In this document: positions 1 to 9,303 of the stretch, in pieces
Layout of the letters: every line of letters starts with the position of its first letter
Position numbering within the stretch: position 1 is the first letter of the stretch
Assembly (NCBI GenBank): GCA_963700745.1
Contig: CAVOYT010000004.1
Span: forward strand, 121,364 to 185,363
DNA: 64,000 nucleotides
Direction of reading: 5' to 3'
Origin: UBA10649 sp963700745
GTDB taxonomy: Bacteria > Actinomycetota > Actinomycetes > S36-B12
The notes under the pieces: model-generated
Told to the model about the DNA's origin: nothing
What the model saw: the letters and a program-made list of their open reading frames with translations, nothing else
The model's database searches: none
Program-made: the position numbers and the translations under genes

Positions 1-2
1 TC

Positions 3-1350
3 GTCGGAGTCGACGTCGGGACGACGTCGATCAAGGCGCTCGCGGTGACGCCCGAAGGCGAGATCCTCGCCCTCGCGTCCCGAGAGACACCGTGGCGGCA
101 CTCCGGACCGATGGCTGACGCCGATCCGCGCGCGCTCGCCGAGGTCGCGATCGCGGTCTGCGCCGAGGCGGCGAGCAGTCCGGAGGTCACGTACCCGGGG
201 CGTGACGCAGGTCCGTTCCGTCGGTGTCACCGGGATCGCCGAGGCCGGCGCCCTGCTCGATCCGTCCGGGGCCCCCTGTGCTCCAGCCCTAGCCTGGTTC
301 GATCCACGCGGGGACGTTGCCGGAATCCGAGAGGTGGTCGACCCGCGCGACTTCCAGCGCGCGACCGGTCGCCGGCTGACCGCCACGCCGTCCCTGGCGA
401 AGGTGCTGTGGCTGCAGCGGAACGTGCCGGGCGCCAGCGCGGGCGTACGCCACCTGTGCGTCGCCGAGTGGATCGTGCGGGCGATGGGCGGCGAGGAGGT
501 GAGCGAGGCTTCCCTCACGTCGCGGACCGGGCTGATGGACATCGCCTCTCGTGAGCCGTGGCCGGTGGCTTCGGAGCTGGTCGGCGACCTGTTGTCGAGC
601 AACCGGGTGTGGGCCGGCGATCCTGCTGGGACGGCTCAAGGGGATGCCGTCCCAGCCGTGCTGCGTGGCGCCACGCTGACCGTGGCCGGACTCGATCACC
701 AGGCCGCCGTACTCATCTCGGGGGCGGCGGCCGACGGGTTCCTGTTCGACTCCATGGGCACGGCCGAGGCACTGATCCGCACCGTTGCCGCGCCCATCCC
801 GATCGACCAGGTGGAGTGGCTCACCGACCAGGAGATCGACGTCGACTGGTCCGTCCGCCCGGGCCACCAGATCCTGCTCGCTGCCCGGCGGACCGGCCTG
901 TCGTTGGAGCGGGTGGCCGCGATGCTGGGGGCCAGCGACCGCGCCGGTCGAAGGGCCCTCGGTGAGGCGGCGCTCGGGGTGGAGCGTGGCAGTGACGCGC
1001 CCCGCCTGCTCGAGGTCGGTGATGACGAGCTCACGCTGGGCGGCATCACGGACGGGGTCAGTCCGGCGCTGACCTGGCGCGCGGTGGTCGAGGATCTGGT
1101 GGCGGCGTCCGACGTTGCCCTCGAGCAGATGAGCGCGGTGGTCGGCCCGCATCGCACCGCGATTCTCGCCGGCGGCTGGACTCGCAACCCGATGGTCGCC
1201 GACGCCAAGGCCCGTCAGCTTGGGGCCGCGACGACGGTCGACCTCCCCGAACCGGGTGCCTTGGGCGCGGCGTTCCTGGGTGGAGTGGCGGCCGGTCTGC
1301 TCGACCGCCCTGGCCCCGACGGCGTACCGGCGTGGCGGGTCAGTGCGTGA
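3..1350 (+). CDS. FGGY-family carbohydrate kinase (5' partial, one frameshift)
   Basis: ATP-dependent sugar or polyol kinase of the FGGY (xylulokinase/glycerol kinase) family, cytosolic; the substrate cannot be read from the sequence. The frame is open from base 3 and begins with the phosphate-1 motif VGVDVGTTSIK, so only a few N-terminal residues are missing. The C-terminal half carries the ATPase-fold adenosine motif AILAGGWTRNP and the closing PGALGAAFLGG segment. The frame shifts once near position 200, between the AIAVCAEAAS and VTQVRSVGVTGIAEAG segments. Both halves align to one protein, so I read this as a one-base consensus error rather than a broken gene. The 3' end overlaps the converging membrane-protein gene by 11 nt. 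Confidence 0.85.
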
Positions 1351-1897
1351 GCACCAGTTCCACCGTGATGATGAAGATGCCCATCAGGCCGTAGCTGATG
1401 CCGAAGGACACCTGGCGCCATCGTCCTACCCCTGCCTTGCGCCCCGCGAACATGCCCCAGAGGAACAGGCTCCCCACGCCGAGGGACTGGACCAGCACGA
1501 TGATGTCGTTGGCCTCCCAGCCGATGAAGCCGAGCGCGAGAATCAGCAGCAGGGGAGGGATCGCGACGTAGAGATACTGCAGGTTCGTCGCCGCCAGGTG
1601 ACGGCGGTCCCTGCCGGTCAGGCGACGGCCGTTGCGGATCTGCAGGTCGAGCGCGTCGGAGAACGCGTGCGCCATCGACAGGGCGAAGAGCGGGGCGATC
1701 GAGACCGCCACGATGGCGAGGAAAGCGGCCGAGCCGATCTCCACGGCTCCCTCGTTGTAGACCGCGTACGAGGTCATCAGGATGATCGTCGCGTAGATCA
1801 CCCGGTGGGCGTCGAAGGTGAAGATCCAGAAGCTGAGTTGCAGGTCGACGGGTGCCCGTGCCGTCGCCGTCACCGGCTCGGATTCTGGGTCGGACAT
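1340..1897 (-). CDS. Integral membrane protein, unknown function
   Basis: About 185 residues with a short polar N-terminus (MSDPESEPVTATARAP) followed by roughly five hydrophobic helices. I do not recognise a named family. The ATG at 1897 is preferred over longer in-frame starts because a GAAGG-like ribosome binding site lies about 10 nt upstream and the extra upstream residues look non-coding. It converges on the sugar kinase, overlapping its end. It is divergent from the aminotransferase at 2050, with about 150 bp between them that may hold both promoters. Confidence 0.65.
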   Translation of the reverse strand: MSDPESEPVTATARAPVDLQLSFWIFTFDAHRVIYATIILMTSYAVYNEGAVEIGSAAFLAIVAVSIAPLFALSMAHAFSDALDLQIRNGRRLTGRDRRHLAATNLQYLYVAIPPLLLILALGFIGWEANDIIVLVQSLGVGSLFLWGMFAGRKAGVGRWRQVSFGISYGLMGIFIITVELVLTH

Positions 1898-2049
1898 GGG
1901 ACCAGCCTTCCATGCCGATCGCACTGTCCGGCGTGGAGTCCCACCGTGCCGGTTCCCGCCCGGTCGTCCCTCCGGTTCACGCGTCATGGGGAGCCCTGCG
2001 GTGGTGAGATAGGTCGTCCGGACTTCCGGCCGCACCTGAAGGAGCCCCC

Positions 2050-3411
2050 GTGGCAGTGATCGATCGCCTGCGCCTGTCCGCCCTGCTCGAAGCCGAGAAG
2101 GGACGGCACCGCGATCGAACTCCGGCATCGCGCGCGCAGTTCGAGGCGGCCGGTCACCTGTTCGGCGGCGTTCCCATGACGTGGATGAACAAGTGGTCCG
2201 GCGGCTACCCGCTGTACCTGGCCGGAGCCCACGGCAACCGGATCACGGATGTGGACGGCAACGAGTATGTCGACTTCGCCCTGGGGGACACCGGTGCGAT
2301 GGCCGGCCATTCGCCTGCACCCACGGTGGCCGCGGTCACGGAGCGCATCGCGGTCAAGGGCGGAATCACGACGATGATGCCGAACGAGGACGCCGAGTGG
2401 GTCGCCGCCGAACTGACCCGTCGATTCCGGGTGCCCCAGTGGTCCTTCACCCTCAGCGCGACCGACGCCAACCGCTGGGCGCTGCGGATCGCCCGCCTCG
2501 TCACCGGGCGGCCGAAGGTGATGGCCTTCTCCTACTGCTACCACGGGTCCGTCGACGAGACGTTCGTGATCATGGGAGCCGACGGGGAGACCCAGCCGCG
2601 AGGCGGGAACGTCGGTCCTTCCGTCGCTGTCTCTGCGACGTCGCGAGTTGCGGAGTTCAACGACATCGCTTCGGTGGAGCGGGCCCTGGCCCACGGCGAC
2701 GTCGCAGTACTCGTCATGGAGCCGGCGCTCACGAACATCGGCATCGTCCTGCCCGAACCCGGATTCCTCGAGGCGGTTCGCGCGCTCTGCACGCAGTACG
2801 GGACGCTGCTGCTGATCGACGAGACGCACACCATCTCGGCCGGTCCCGGCGGCTGCACGACCCTGTGGGATCTCGAGCCGGACATCTTCGTGATCGGGAA
2901 GAGCATCGGCGGCGGAGTCCCTTGCGGTGCCTACGGATTGAGCGAGGACGTGGCGGCGGCCGTGATGTCGTTCGAGGACGTTGACCTCGTGGACGTGGGT
3001 GGGGTCGGCGGCACCCTGGCCGGCAATGTCATGTCGATGGCGGCGATGCGCGCCACGCTGGGGGACGTGCTCACCGACGCCGCGTTCGAGCACATGATCG
3101 TCCTCGCGACACGATTCAGGGAGGGGGTCGAGGCGACGCTCGCCGAGTTCGAGGTCCCGTGGTCCATCGCGCAGCTCGGGGCCCGAGCGGAGTACCGCTT
3201 CGCGGATCCCGCGCCGCGCACCGGCACCGAGTCGGCTGCCGCGCACGACGACGACCTCGAGGAGTACCTGCACCTGTTCATGTCGAACCGAGGGGTCCTC
3301 ATGACGCCGTTCCACAACATGGCCCTGATGTGCCCGGCGACGATGACCAGTGACGTTGACCTGCACACCATGCTCTTCCGGGCAGCTGTCGCCGCCTTGA
3401 TGGCGCCGTGA
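2050..3411 (+). CDS. Class-III PLP-dependent aminotransferase (GSA-aminomutase-like)
   Basis: Fold-type I PLP enzyme of the glutamate-1-semialdehyde 2,1-aminomutase/omega-aminotransferase group, 453 residues. The cofactor Asp is in IDETH (D257) and the Schiff-base Lys in VIGKSIGGG (K284). The N-terminal VDGNEYVDFALGDTGAMAGH segment is typical of the class. The GTG start at 2050 has a strong GAAGGAG site a few bases upstream. The stop overlaps the GTG of the following SDR (GTGA), so the two are translationally coupled and probably act on one substrate. The gene is isolated from haem-biosynthesis genes, so a true HemL role is unlikely; a transaminase or aminomutase of secondary metabolism or catabolism is more probable. 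Confidence 0.85.
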   Translation: MAVIDRLRLSALLEAEKGRHRDRTPASRAQFEAAGHLFGGVPMTWMNKWSGGYPLYLAGAHGNRITDVDGNEYVDFALGDTGAMAGHSPAPTVAAVTERIAVKGGITTMMPNEDAEWVAAELTRRFRVPQWSFTLSATDANRWALRIARLVTGRPKVMAFSYCYHGSVDETFVIMGADGETQPRGGNVGPSVAVSATSRVAEFNDIASVERALAHGDVAVLVMEPALTNIGIVLPEPGFLEAVRALCTQYGTLLLIDETHTISAGPGGCTTLWDLEPDIFVIGKSIGGGVPCGAYGLSEDVAAAVMSFEDVDLVDVGGVGGTLAGNVMSMAAMRATLGDVLTDAAFEHMIVLATRFREGVEATLAEFEVPWSIAQLGARAEYRFADPAPRTGTESAAAHDDDLEEYLHLFMSNRGVLMTPFHNMALMCPATMTSDVDLHTMLFRAAVAALMAP

Positions 3412-4184
3412 TCCCAGCGGCGTTCGACCTGAGCGGACGGGTCGCACTGGTGACCGGTGCGGGATCTGATGTCGGCATCGGCTTCGCAACGGCGCGCCTG
3501 CTGAGCGAGCTGGGGGCCTCGGTGGCGGTCACGTCGACGACCGATCGGATCCACGAGCGCGCGGCCGAGCTGGCCGAGGGCCACGCGTCGGGTCACGTCG
3601 CCGACCTGACGGACGAGGCGCAGGTGGCGCGCGTCGTCGGAGAGGTCGTGGAGCGCCATGGGGCGCTGGACATCGTGGTGAACAACGCCGGAATGGTCAG
3701 CATCGGCTCGGACACGGAGTCCGGGCGGCTGATCGACATGACGCTGTCCACGTGGCGGTCCGGCATGGCCCGCAACCTGGACACGGCCTTCCTCGTCTGC
3801 CGAGCGGCGCTGCCGCAGGTGGCCGCACGTGGCTGGGGCAGGGTCGTCAACGTCACGAGCGTCACCGGCCCGCAAATGGCCATGCGGGACGAGCCCGCCT
3901 ACGCCGCCGCGAAGGCGGCGATGGTCGGTCTCGCGAGGTCGATCGCGGTGGACTTCGGTGCGTCGGGAGTCACCGCCAACGCGGTGGCCCCGGGGTGGAT
4001 CGCGACCGGCTCGCAGACGGCGCACGAGCACGAGCAGGGCCTGCGCACGCCACTCGGCCGGTCGGCCGCGCCGGAGGAGGTGGCCAGTGCCATCGCCTGG
4101 CTGTGCACGCCGGGCGCCGCGTACGTGACCGGCCAGTGCCTCGTGGTCGACGGCGGCAACTCGATCGCGGAGGAGCGCGCCTAG
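3408..4184 (+). CDS. Short-chain dehydrogenase/reductase (SDR)
   Basis: NAD(P)-dependent oxidoreductase of the classical SDR type, 258 residues. It has the cofactor motif TGAGSDVGIG near residues 16-25, NNAG at about 92-95, catalytic Asn123, Ser151, Tyr165 and Lys169 (YAAAK), and the C-terminal signature TGQCLVVDGG. The GTG start overlaps the aminotransferase stop by four bases. The resemblance is to FabG-like 3-oxoacyl-ACP or sugar-alcohol dehydrogenases, and the substrate is unknown. The coupling suggests it oxidises or reduces the product of the neighbouring aminotransferase, which is inference only. Confidence 0.88.
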   Translation: MIPAAFDLSGRVALVTGAGSDVGIGFATARLLSELGASVAVTSTTDRIHERAAELAEGHASGHVADLTDEAQVARVVGEVVERHGALDIVVNNAGMVSIGSDTESGRLIDMTLSTWRSGMARNLDTAFLVCRAALPQVAARGWGRVVNVTSVTGPQMAMRDEPAYAAAKAAMVGLARSIAVDFGASGVTANAVAPGWIATGSQTAHEHEQGLRTPLGRSAAPEEVASAIAWLCTPGAAYVTGQCLVVDGGNSIAEERA

Positions 4185-4202
4185 CCAGCCGTACCCCCCT
4201 TT

Positions 4203-4266
4203 CGTTGAGTGGTCGGCGGCGCACCTGTCGGCTCCGCCGACCAGGTGCGCCACCGACCACTCAACG
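4203..4266. repeat. Intergenic palindromic repeat, copy 1
   Basis: A 64-bp near-perfect hairpin with 25-bp outer arms (one mismatch, a possible G-U pair) starting CGTTGAGTGGTCGG, and an inner TCGGC-TCC-GCCGA stem-loop. It lies between the SDR and the next gene, about 19 bp after the SDR stop. The outer arm is almost identical to copy 2 at 5265 and shares the CTTTCGTTGAGTGG edge with copy 3 at 27644. It may work as a terminator without a U-tract. Confidence 0.85.
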
Positions 4267-4367
4267 GGCTTTGGGACGGGTATCCACGTAAGCGGCGCGT
4301 GCGGGTGGATGTCCCCAACCCGGCGGACCGATCAGCCGCACGCCGTGAGCGGCCCCACGGTTGCCAC

Positions 4368-5261
4368 ATGACTGCTGAAGAACCGTCGTCGTCAGATGTC
4401 TTTCGCGTGACCGAAGCTGGCGGTGCCGGGATGACCCGTCGGCAGACCCAGGGCAGGCGTTTCGTGATGACCAGTCCTGGGGTGCGGATACCGAGTCAGT
4501 CCGCGACGGACCCGGCGGTCCTCCTGGCCGCAGCAATTGCCGGATGCCGCCAGGACGTTGTGCTGACGGATACGTCGGCGGCGCGGGTCTGGAATCTGCC
4601 CTTGCCGTGGTGGCGCGGCTCCGACGAGGGACCGGTCTCGCTGAGCGTCCCTGCAGGAAGTGCGCGCCCCCGTCGAGCTGACGCACGGGGACGCCGTTTG
4701 CTGCTACCAACCGAGCACCTCACGACGGTTGACGGACAGCGGATCACGACGCCGGCCCGCACGTGGCTCGACTGCGCGGCTCTGATCCGGCTCGGCGACG
4801 TTGTGGCCATGGGCGACTATGTCGTGCGCCGCGGACTCGCGAGCCGGGAGGAGCTGGAGGGCATGTGTCATTGGGGGTTCCGCCGACGCGGGGTGGGCGT
4901 CGCGCGAAGGGCGCTTCCGTTGCTCGACGGGCGAGCAGAATCACCTGGTGAGTCGCTCGCCCGCGTCGTCCTTGTCTCAGGCGGCGTGCCGCCTCCCGAG
5001 TGCAATGCGGACGTCATCGCTCATGGTGAGTGGCTGGCCCGGGCGGACATGCTGTGGCGACGTCAACGGGTGATCGTCGAGTACGACGGTGCGGTCCACC
5101 TCTCGGAGGCGCAGCGCCGCCACGACGCCGTCCGCCGCAACCTGCTGCAGGCGGCGGGCTGGTTCGTCATCGTCTTCACTGCCCGGGACCTGAGGCACCC
5201 CGAGCAGATGTGCACGCTCGTGAAGGAAGCCCTTCGCCGGGGCCGTTCCGCCGGATCGTGA
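4368..5261 (+). CDS. DUF559/Vsr-like endonuclease-fold protein, hypothetical
   Basis: 297 residues. The C-terminal third has the layout of the DUF559/very-short-patch-repair nuclease fold seen in many actinobacterial hypothetical proteins: LARADMLWRRQRVIVEYDG, then HLSEAQRRHDAVRRNLL, then GWFVIVFTARDL. The N-terminal half resembles the winged-helix part of AbiEi-like proteins (VLTDTSAARVWNLPLP). These proteins are common and often lone; no antitoxin or methylase partner is next to it. I chose ATG 4368 because an upstream extension would run through the palindromic repeat. No biochemical role is established for this subgroup. Confidence 0.7.
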   Translation: MTAEEPSSSDVFRVTEAGGAGMTRRQTQGRRFVMTSPGVRIPSQSATDPAVLLAAAIAGCRQDVVLTDTSAARVWNLPLPWWRGSDEGPVSLSVPAGSARPRRADARGRRLLLPTEHLTTVDGQRITTPARTWLDCAALIRLGDVVAMGDYVVRRGLASREELEGMCHWGFRRRGVGVARRALPLLDGRAESPGESLARVVLVSGGVPPPECNADVIAHGEWLARADMLWRRQRVIVEYDGAVHLSEAQRRHDAVRRNLLQAAGWFVIVFTARDLRHPEQMCTLVKEALRRGRSAGS

Positions 5262-5264
5262 CCT

Positions 5265-5326
5265 GTTGAGTGGTCGGTGGTGCACCAGATCGGCGAAGCC
5301 GATCGGTGCGCCACCGACCACTCAAC
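5265..5326. repeat. Intergenic palindromic repeat, copy 2
   Basis: A 22-bp arm (GTTGAGTGGTCGGTGGTGCA and two more bases) pairs with its partner at 5305-5326 with one mismatch. The inner loop forms GATCGGC-GAA-GCCGATC. It sits exactly between two converging genes, which fits a bidirectional terminator. The flank CGAAAGGGGG is the mirror of the CTTTCG flank of copies 1 and 3. Confidence 0.85.
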
Positions 5327-5341
5327 GAAAGGGGGTGGGGG

Positions 5342-6616
5342 TTACTTCCGGAGCTGGACTGGGCCGGTGACGCGGATCGTCTTCTTGGTGACCGGCTTGC
5401 AGGCGTCGAGCAGGTCGCAGACCTGCGAGTAGCCCTTGGTCTTGAAGGTCCCGCGACCCCGCTCGGCCCACACGATCTTCGAGCGGGACTCCGTTCTTGG
5501 TGAAGGTGCACGTCACCTTGGCGGTGCCGACGCACTTCTTGAAGGTCGCGCCGACGATCCAGTCCTGCAGGGTGGCGTAGGCGATCGCCCCGCGGCTGCC
5601 GTTGTTCATCTGGATGCCGACGAGATCGTTGTTCGGGCCCCACGAGTACCAGTACACGCGGCTGATCCCCAGGCGGAGCGCGTCGAGGTAGGTGCGGGCC
5701 GTCCAGTCGGCGGCCCTCTGTCCATCGATGTCCTGGTCGGGGTTCGTCGGCCCGGGTCCGGCCAGGCCGAAGTTGTTCTCGGTGTCCCAGACCGGCAGGT
5801 CCGGCGCCCCCGCGGCCGTCAGCGCCGCGAGGTAGGTCCGGGCCAGCGCCGCGCGGTCCACGGGAGTGCCGACGGAGGCCGGGTAGGTGTGGGCGGACCA
5901 CACGTCGACCGGCCAGTTCGCGGATCTTCAGCTCCCGCAGGAAGGCGGGGTAGAAGCGCTTGAAGGGTCCGCCCAGCCGGGTGCCGGTGCTCGGGGCGAC
6001 GACGGTGGCGTTCGGGTCGATCGTCTTGATGATGTCGTAGGCGTGCTTGGTCAGGTCGGCCATCTCGGCCGCGGTTCCCGTCGAGAAGGTGATGAGGTTG
6101 GCCTCGTTCCACGGCTGGTAGGAGGTGATGCGGCCCTTGTAGCGGGTCACGACCTGCGTGACCCAGTCGTCCCAGTCGCTGAGGTTGCGAGGCATGCCGG
6201 CCGCGCCGGGCAGCACGCCGGCGGCTCCGCCGGAGGCCGGGTCCTCGGAGGCCCACAGGGGCGTGCCCGGCGAGCACCATGAGGATGTCGTTCACGCCGT
6301 TCTTCTCGGCAGTAGCGACCGCCGTGTCGAGCTTGGACCAGTTGAACTGGTTCTGCGCGGTCTCGATCGACGACCAGGTGGTCTCGTTGTCCCACAGGCG
6401 GATGGACCCGACCGGCACCGTCGGCCACACACCGTCCTGGAGGTTGAACACGTGCATGCCGAAGAGGTTCTGCTGGATCACCGTGCCCTTGAGGCTGGCC
6501 CGGGGGTCCTTCTTCGTGGGCGCCGCCTGGGCGGCGGGTGCGATGAGGGCGGCGCCGAGGGCGCCGATGGCGGTCAGGCTGAGGACGAGCGCTGGGATTC
6601 GACGCATGGCGACCAT
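5342..6616 (-). CDS. Secreted glycoside hydrolase, clan GH-A-like (several frameshifts)
   Basis: The N-terminus is a Sec signal peptide (MRRIPALVLSLTAIGALGAA, cleavage after AAQA). The TIM-barrel domain shows the acid/base motif QPWNEANL and a likely nucleophile in VWDTENNFG, the two-glutamate pattern of clan GH-A enzymes such as GH5 and GH39. The true C-terminus reads VTGPVQLRK. The frame shifts near 6265, 5920 and 5495, so the gene appears in pieces; each piece continues the same fold, which suggests consensus errors. The start lies inside the end of the PP2C phosphatase gene upstream, so the two are probably co-transcribed. The polysaccharide substrate is unknown. Confidence 0.75.
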
Positions 6617-8181
6617 GGTGCCATGGCCGGCGTCAGTCGGCCGAATCGCCGGGTCAGTGGCGCGCGCGACGCCGCGACGAGGGTGACGTCGTCCCGGCGC
6701 CAGTCGGCGGCGCGGTGCCGGACCTGAGCCAGCAGGCGGGTGATCAGCTCCTCGGGGTTCTCGCGCACGGGGGCGTCCATGCCTCGGATGAACTGCGAGA
6801 CCTTCGAGGACTCCAGCTCGTCGCCGTCGGCATTCCGGGACTCGACCAGCCCGTCGGTGAAGGCGACGACGACGTCGCCCGGCTCGAACGTGCGCGACCC
6901 CATGGTCCATTCGCCGCCGAGCGACGAGATGAGCGGGCCGGTCGGCTCGCAGAGGGACGCCTCCTTGTCCCGGGTCACGACGATCGCGGGGTGGTGGCCG
7001 GCGTTGCACCACGAGAGCCGGTTCGTTGCGGCATCGAGGATGATGACGATGCCGGTGACGAAGTGCGTGTCGTCGGCGCATGAGTCCGCGACCATCGACA
7101 CCACGATGGTGGGGTCGAGGCCGGCCCGCAGTCCCGCGCGGATGATCGAGCGGGCCCGAACGGCCGTCACGCTCGCCTCGGGCCCGTGGCCGGAGACGTC
7201 GGCGATGACGACGGCTACGGTCCCGTCGGGCCGCGGCACCGCGTCCCACCAGTCGCCGGCCACGACGCCCTCGGCGGACTGGCTCGTGCCGGCGATCTCG
7301 AGCCCGGGGATCTGCTCGGCGCGATCGGCCGCCAGTTCCGCCTGCATGGCGGCGACCAGCGGGGCGTCCTGCACCAGGCCCTCCCGGGCCGCCTGCGCCT
7401 CGTCGATCTCCTTCACCAGGCCACGGCGCAGAAGCTCGGCATCGATGCCGACGGCCCTGAGCTCCGGCGGACCGACCGGTCGGATGGGGGTGGTGTGCCC
7501 CGGCTCCTGCGTCGCTCGGCGCAGGTCCCCCCGAAGCGCGCGAAGCGGCCGCAGAACCCAGGCCTGCAGGCCGGAGTAGAAGGCGACGAGGCCGAGCAGG
7601 ATGACGACGCCGACGATCAACAGCGAGATTCCGAGGACCTTCGTGAAGACCGCGGCCGCGTTGGCGGCCTGGTCGCGGTAGTCGTTGACCGCTGCATGCA
7701 GGGCGGTGGACGCTTCTGTCATCGCGTCGTACGAGGCCCAGGCCTCGGGCGTGTTCGTCTCCTTCATGGCCCGCGGTCGACGGCCGGCCTCCATCAGGGC
7801 GATCACGGGGTCGGCGTCGGTCTTGACCCAGGCGCGCTGCGACACGCGTGCGGTGTCCACCAGGCCCTGCAAGTCGCCCAGGTCCTCCGTGACGGCCTTG
7901 TCGATCTCGTCCAGGAGTGTGGTGGCCATCCCGATCGTCTGGCGGTAGGAGTCCAGGGACGCCGGTCGGTCGAGCATGATGTAGTCCGAGAGGTCTCCGC
8001 TGGCGTTGGCCTGAGCGAGGGTCAACTCAGCCGACGAGTCGACGACCGGGGACAAGGTCTCCTGAATCGCGCCGTTCACCCCGGCGGACAGGGCGTACTG
8101 AATCAGCAGAACCCCGCCCATGAGGAGCAGCGCCACGAAGGCAACGCCCGACGCGATCAGCGTCCTCATCCGTAGGGTCAC
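6574..8181 (-). CDS. Membrane-anchored SpoIIE/PP2C-type Ser/Thr phosphatase
   Basis: 535 residues. One transmembrane helix lies at about 9-30, an extracytoplasmic helical sensor region at about 35-185, and a second helix at about 188-210. A short HAMP-like linker follows, then a PP2C_SIG (SpoIIE/RsbU) catalytic domain at about 300-505. The metal-binding acidic motifs are GDWWDAV, ADVSGHGPEAS, FTDGLVES and RRDDVTLV. Members of this family dephosphorylate anti-anti-sigma factors in partner-switching stress systems; no partner gene is nearby. The GTG start has TAGCCT six bases upstream, fitting a leaderless transcript. The 3' end overlaps the start of the glycosidase gene. Confidence 0.88.
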   Translation of the reverse strand: MTLRMRTLIASGVAFVALLLMGGVLLIQYALSAGVNGAIQETLSPVVDSSAELTLAQANASGDLSDYIMLDRPASLDSYRQTIGMATTLLDEIDKAVTEDLGDLQGLVDTARVSQRAWVKTDADPVIALMEAGRRPRAMKETNTPEAWASYDAMTEASTALHAAVNDYRDQAANAAAVFTKVLGISLLIVGVVILLGLVAFYSGLQAWVLRPLRALRGDLRRATQEPGHTTPIRPVGPPELRAVGIDAELLRRGLVKEIDEAQAAREGLVQDAPLVAAMQAELAADRAEQIPGLEIAGTSQSAEGVVAGDWWDAVPRPDGTVAVVIADVSGHGPEASVTAVRARSIIRAGLRAGLDPTIVVSMVADSCADDTHFVTGIVIILDAATNRLSWCNAGHHPAIVVTRDKEASLCEPTGPLISSLGGEWTMGSRTFEPGDVVVAFTDGLVESRNADGDELESSKVSQFIRGMDAPVRENPEELITRLLAQVRHRAADWRRDDVTLVAASRAPLTRRFGRLTPAMAPWSPCVESQRSSSA

Positions 8182-8187
8182 GCCGAA

Positions 8188-8217
8188 AGGCTAATCGTTC
8201 GGACGGGCCCGTAGGCT
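8188..8217. promoter_or_regulatory. Divergent leaderless-type promoter pair
   Basis: Between the phosphatase (start 8181, minus) and hisC (start 8225, plus), only 43 bp apart, TAGCCT on the minus strand (8188-8193) and TAGGCT on the plus strand (8212-8217) each lie 6-7 bases before a GTG start. This spacing matches actinobacterial -10 boxes that start transcription at the first codon. Confidence 0.5.
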
Positions 8218-8224
8218 CCGCTCC

Positions 8225-9303
8225 GTGACGCTCCCCCGACTTCGCCCCGATATCGAGGGTCTGCCGGCCTACAAGGCGGGACAGCGACCGGCTCCGCGGG
8301 AGGACCTGGTCGCGTACAAGATCTCCAGCAACGAGAACCCTTTCCCGCCGTTGCCGAGCGTTCTCGAGGCGATCAACCGGGCGGCGCAGGACGCTCATCG
8401 CTACCCCGATCCGTTCTCGACGCGGTTGGTCGAGGCGATCGCTGAACGCTTCGACGTGCCCACGGAGGCCATCGCCCTCGGAACCGGAAGCGTGGCGGTG
8501 TGCGGCCAGATCATCGCTCTGCTGCGGGTCCCGGCGACGAGGTGCTCTACGCCTGGCGCAGTTTCGAGGCGTATCCGATCTGGACGCAGATCGCGGGGGC
8601 GACGAGCGTGCAGGTGCCGCTCCTCCCGGACGAGCGTCACGATCTCGAGGGCATGCTGGCTGCGATCACGGATCGCACGCGGGTCATCTTCGTGTGCAAC
8701 CCGAACAACCCGACCGGGCAGGTGGTGACCGAGGACGAGCTGGTCGCCTTCCTCGATCGGGTGCCGCCCGACGTCATCGTCGTCCTCGACGAGGCCTACC
8801 GGGAGTTCATCGCCGGGGACGACGTCCCAGACGGGATGCTGCTCTTCCGGAGCTATCCGAATGTCGTGGTGCTGCGCACCTTCTCCAAGGCGTACGGACT
8901 GGCCGCGCTGCGCGTCGGATTCGCCGTGGCGCACGAGACGGTGGCCGAGGCGCTGCGCAAGACGGCGACGCCATTCGGTGTCTCCACGATCGCGGAGGAG
9001 GCGGCCATCGCGTCCTTGCAGGCGGAGGACGAGCTCCTGGCTCGCGTCAGGACACTGGTCGCCGAGCGCGAGCGAGTGTGGAGCGCGCTCCTCGAACAGG
9101 GCTGGCCGGTGTACCGGACTGAGGCCAACTTCGTGTGGCTGCGGCTCGGCGAGGAGACCGCCGCCTTCGCTGAGGCATGCGAGTCGGCCGGAATCACCGT
9201 CCGGCCGTTCGCCGGCGAGGGGGTGCGCATCACCGTGGCAGAGACGCAGGCGAATGACCGCGTCATCGAGGTCGCTCGGGAGTTCAGGGCACGAGGTCGC
9301 TGA
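8225..9303 (+). CDS. hisC: Histidinol-phosphate / aromatic aminotransferase (one frameshift)
   Basis: Fold-type I PLP aminotransferase of the HisC/Pat family, converting imidazole-acetol phosphate or an arylpyruvate with glutamate. The N-terminus has KISSNENPFPPLPSV, the middle has NPNNPTGQVV and the cofactor Asp in VLDEAYREF, and the PLP Lys is in RTFSKAYGLAALRVG. Length and order match the family at about 358 residues. The frame breaks near 8525-8535 (ALLR to AGPGDEVLYAW), one base short, which looks like a consensus error. The absence of other his genes here favours a stand-alone HisC2/Pat (phenylalanine aminotransferase) role over the operon enzyme. Confidence 0.85.

Noticed and set aside
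289..1152. Long open frame on the minus strand over the sugar kinase, and many similar frames elsewhere
   Set aside because: High-GC shadow frames; composition is Arg/Pro/Gly-rich with no domain, and the opposite frame encodes a clear protein family.
4368..5261. DUF559-like protein as part of a restriction or toxin-antitoxin system
   Set aside because: No methylase, specificity subunit or antitoxin is next to it; it is flanked by palindromes and unrelated genes.
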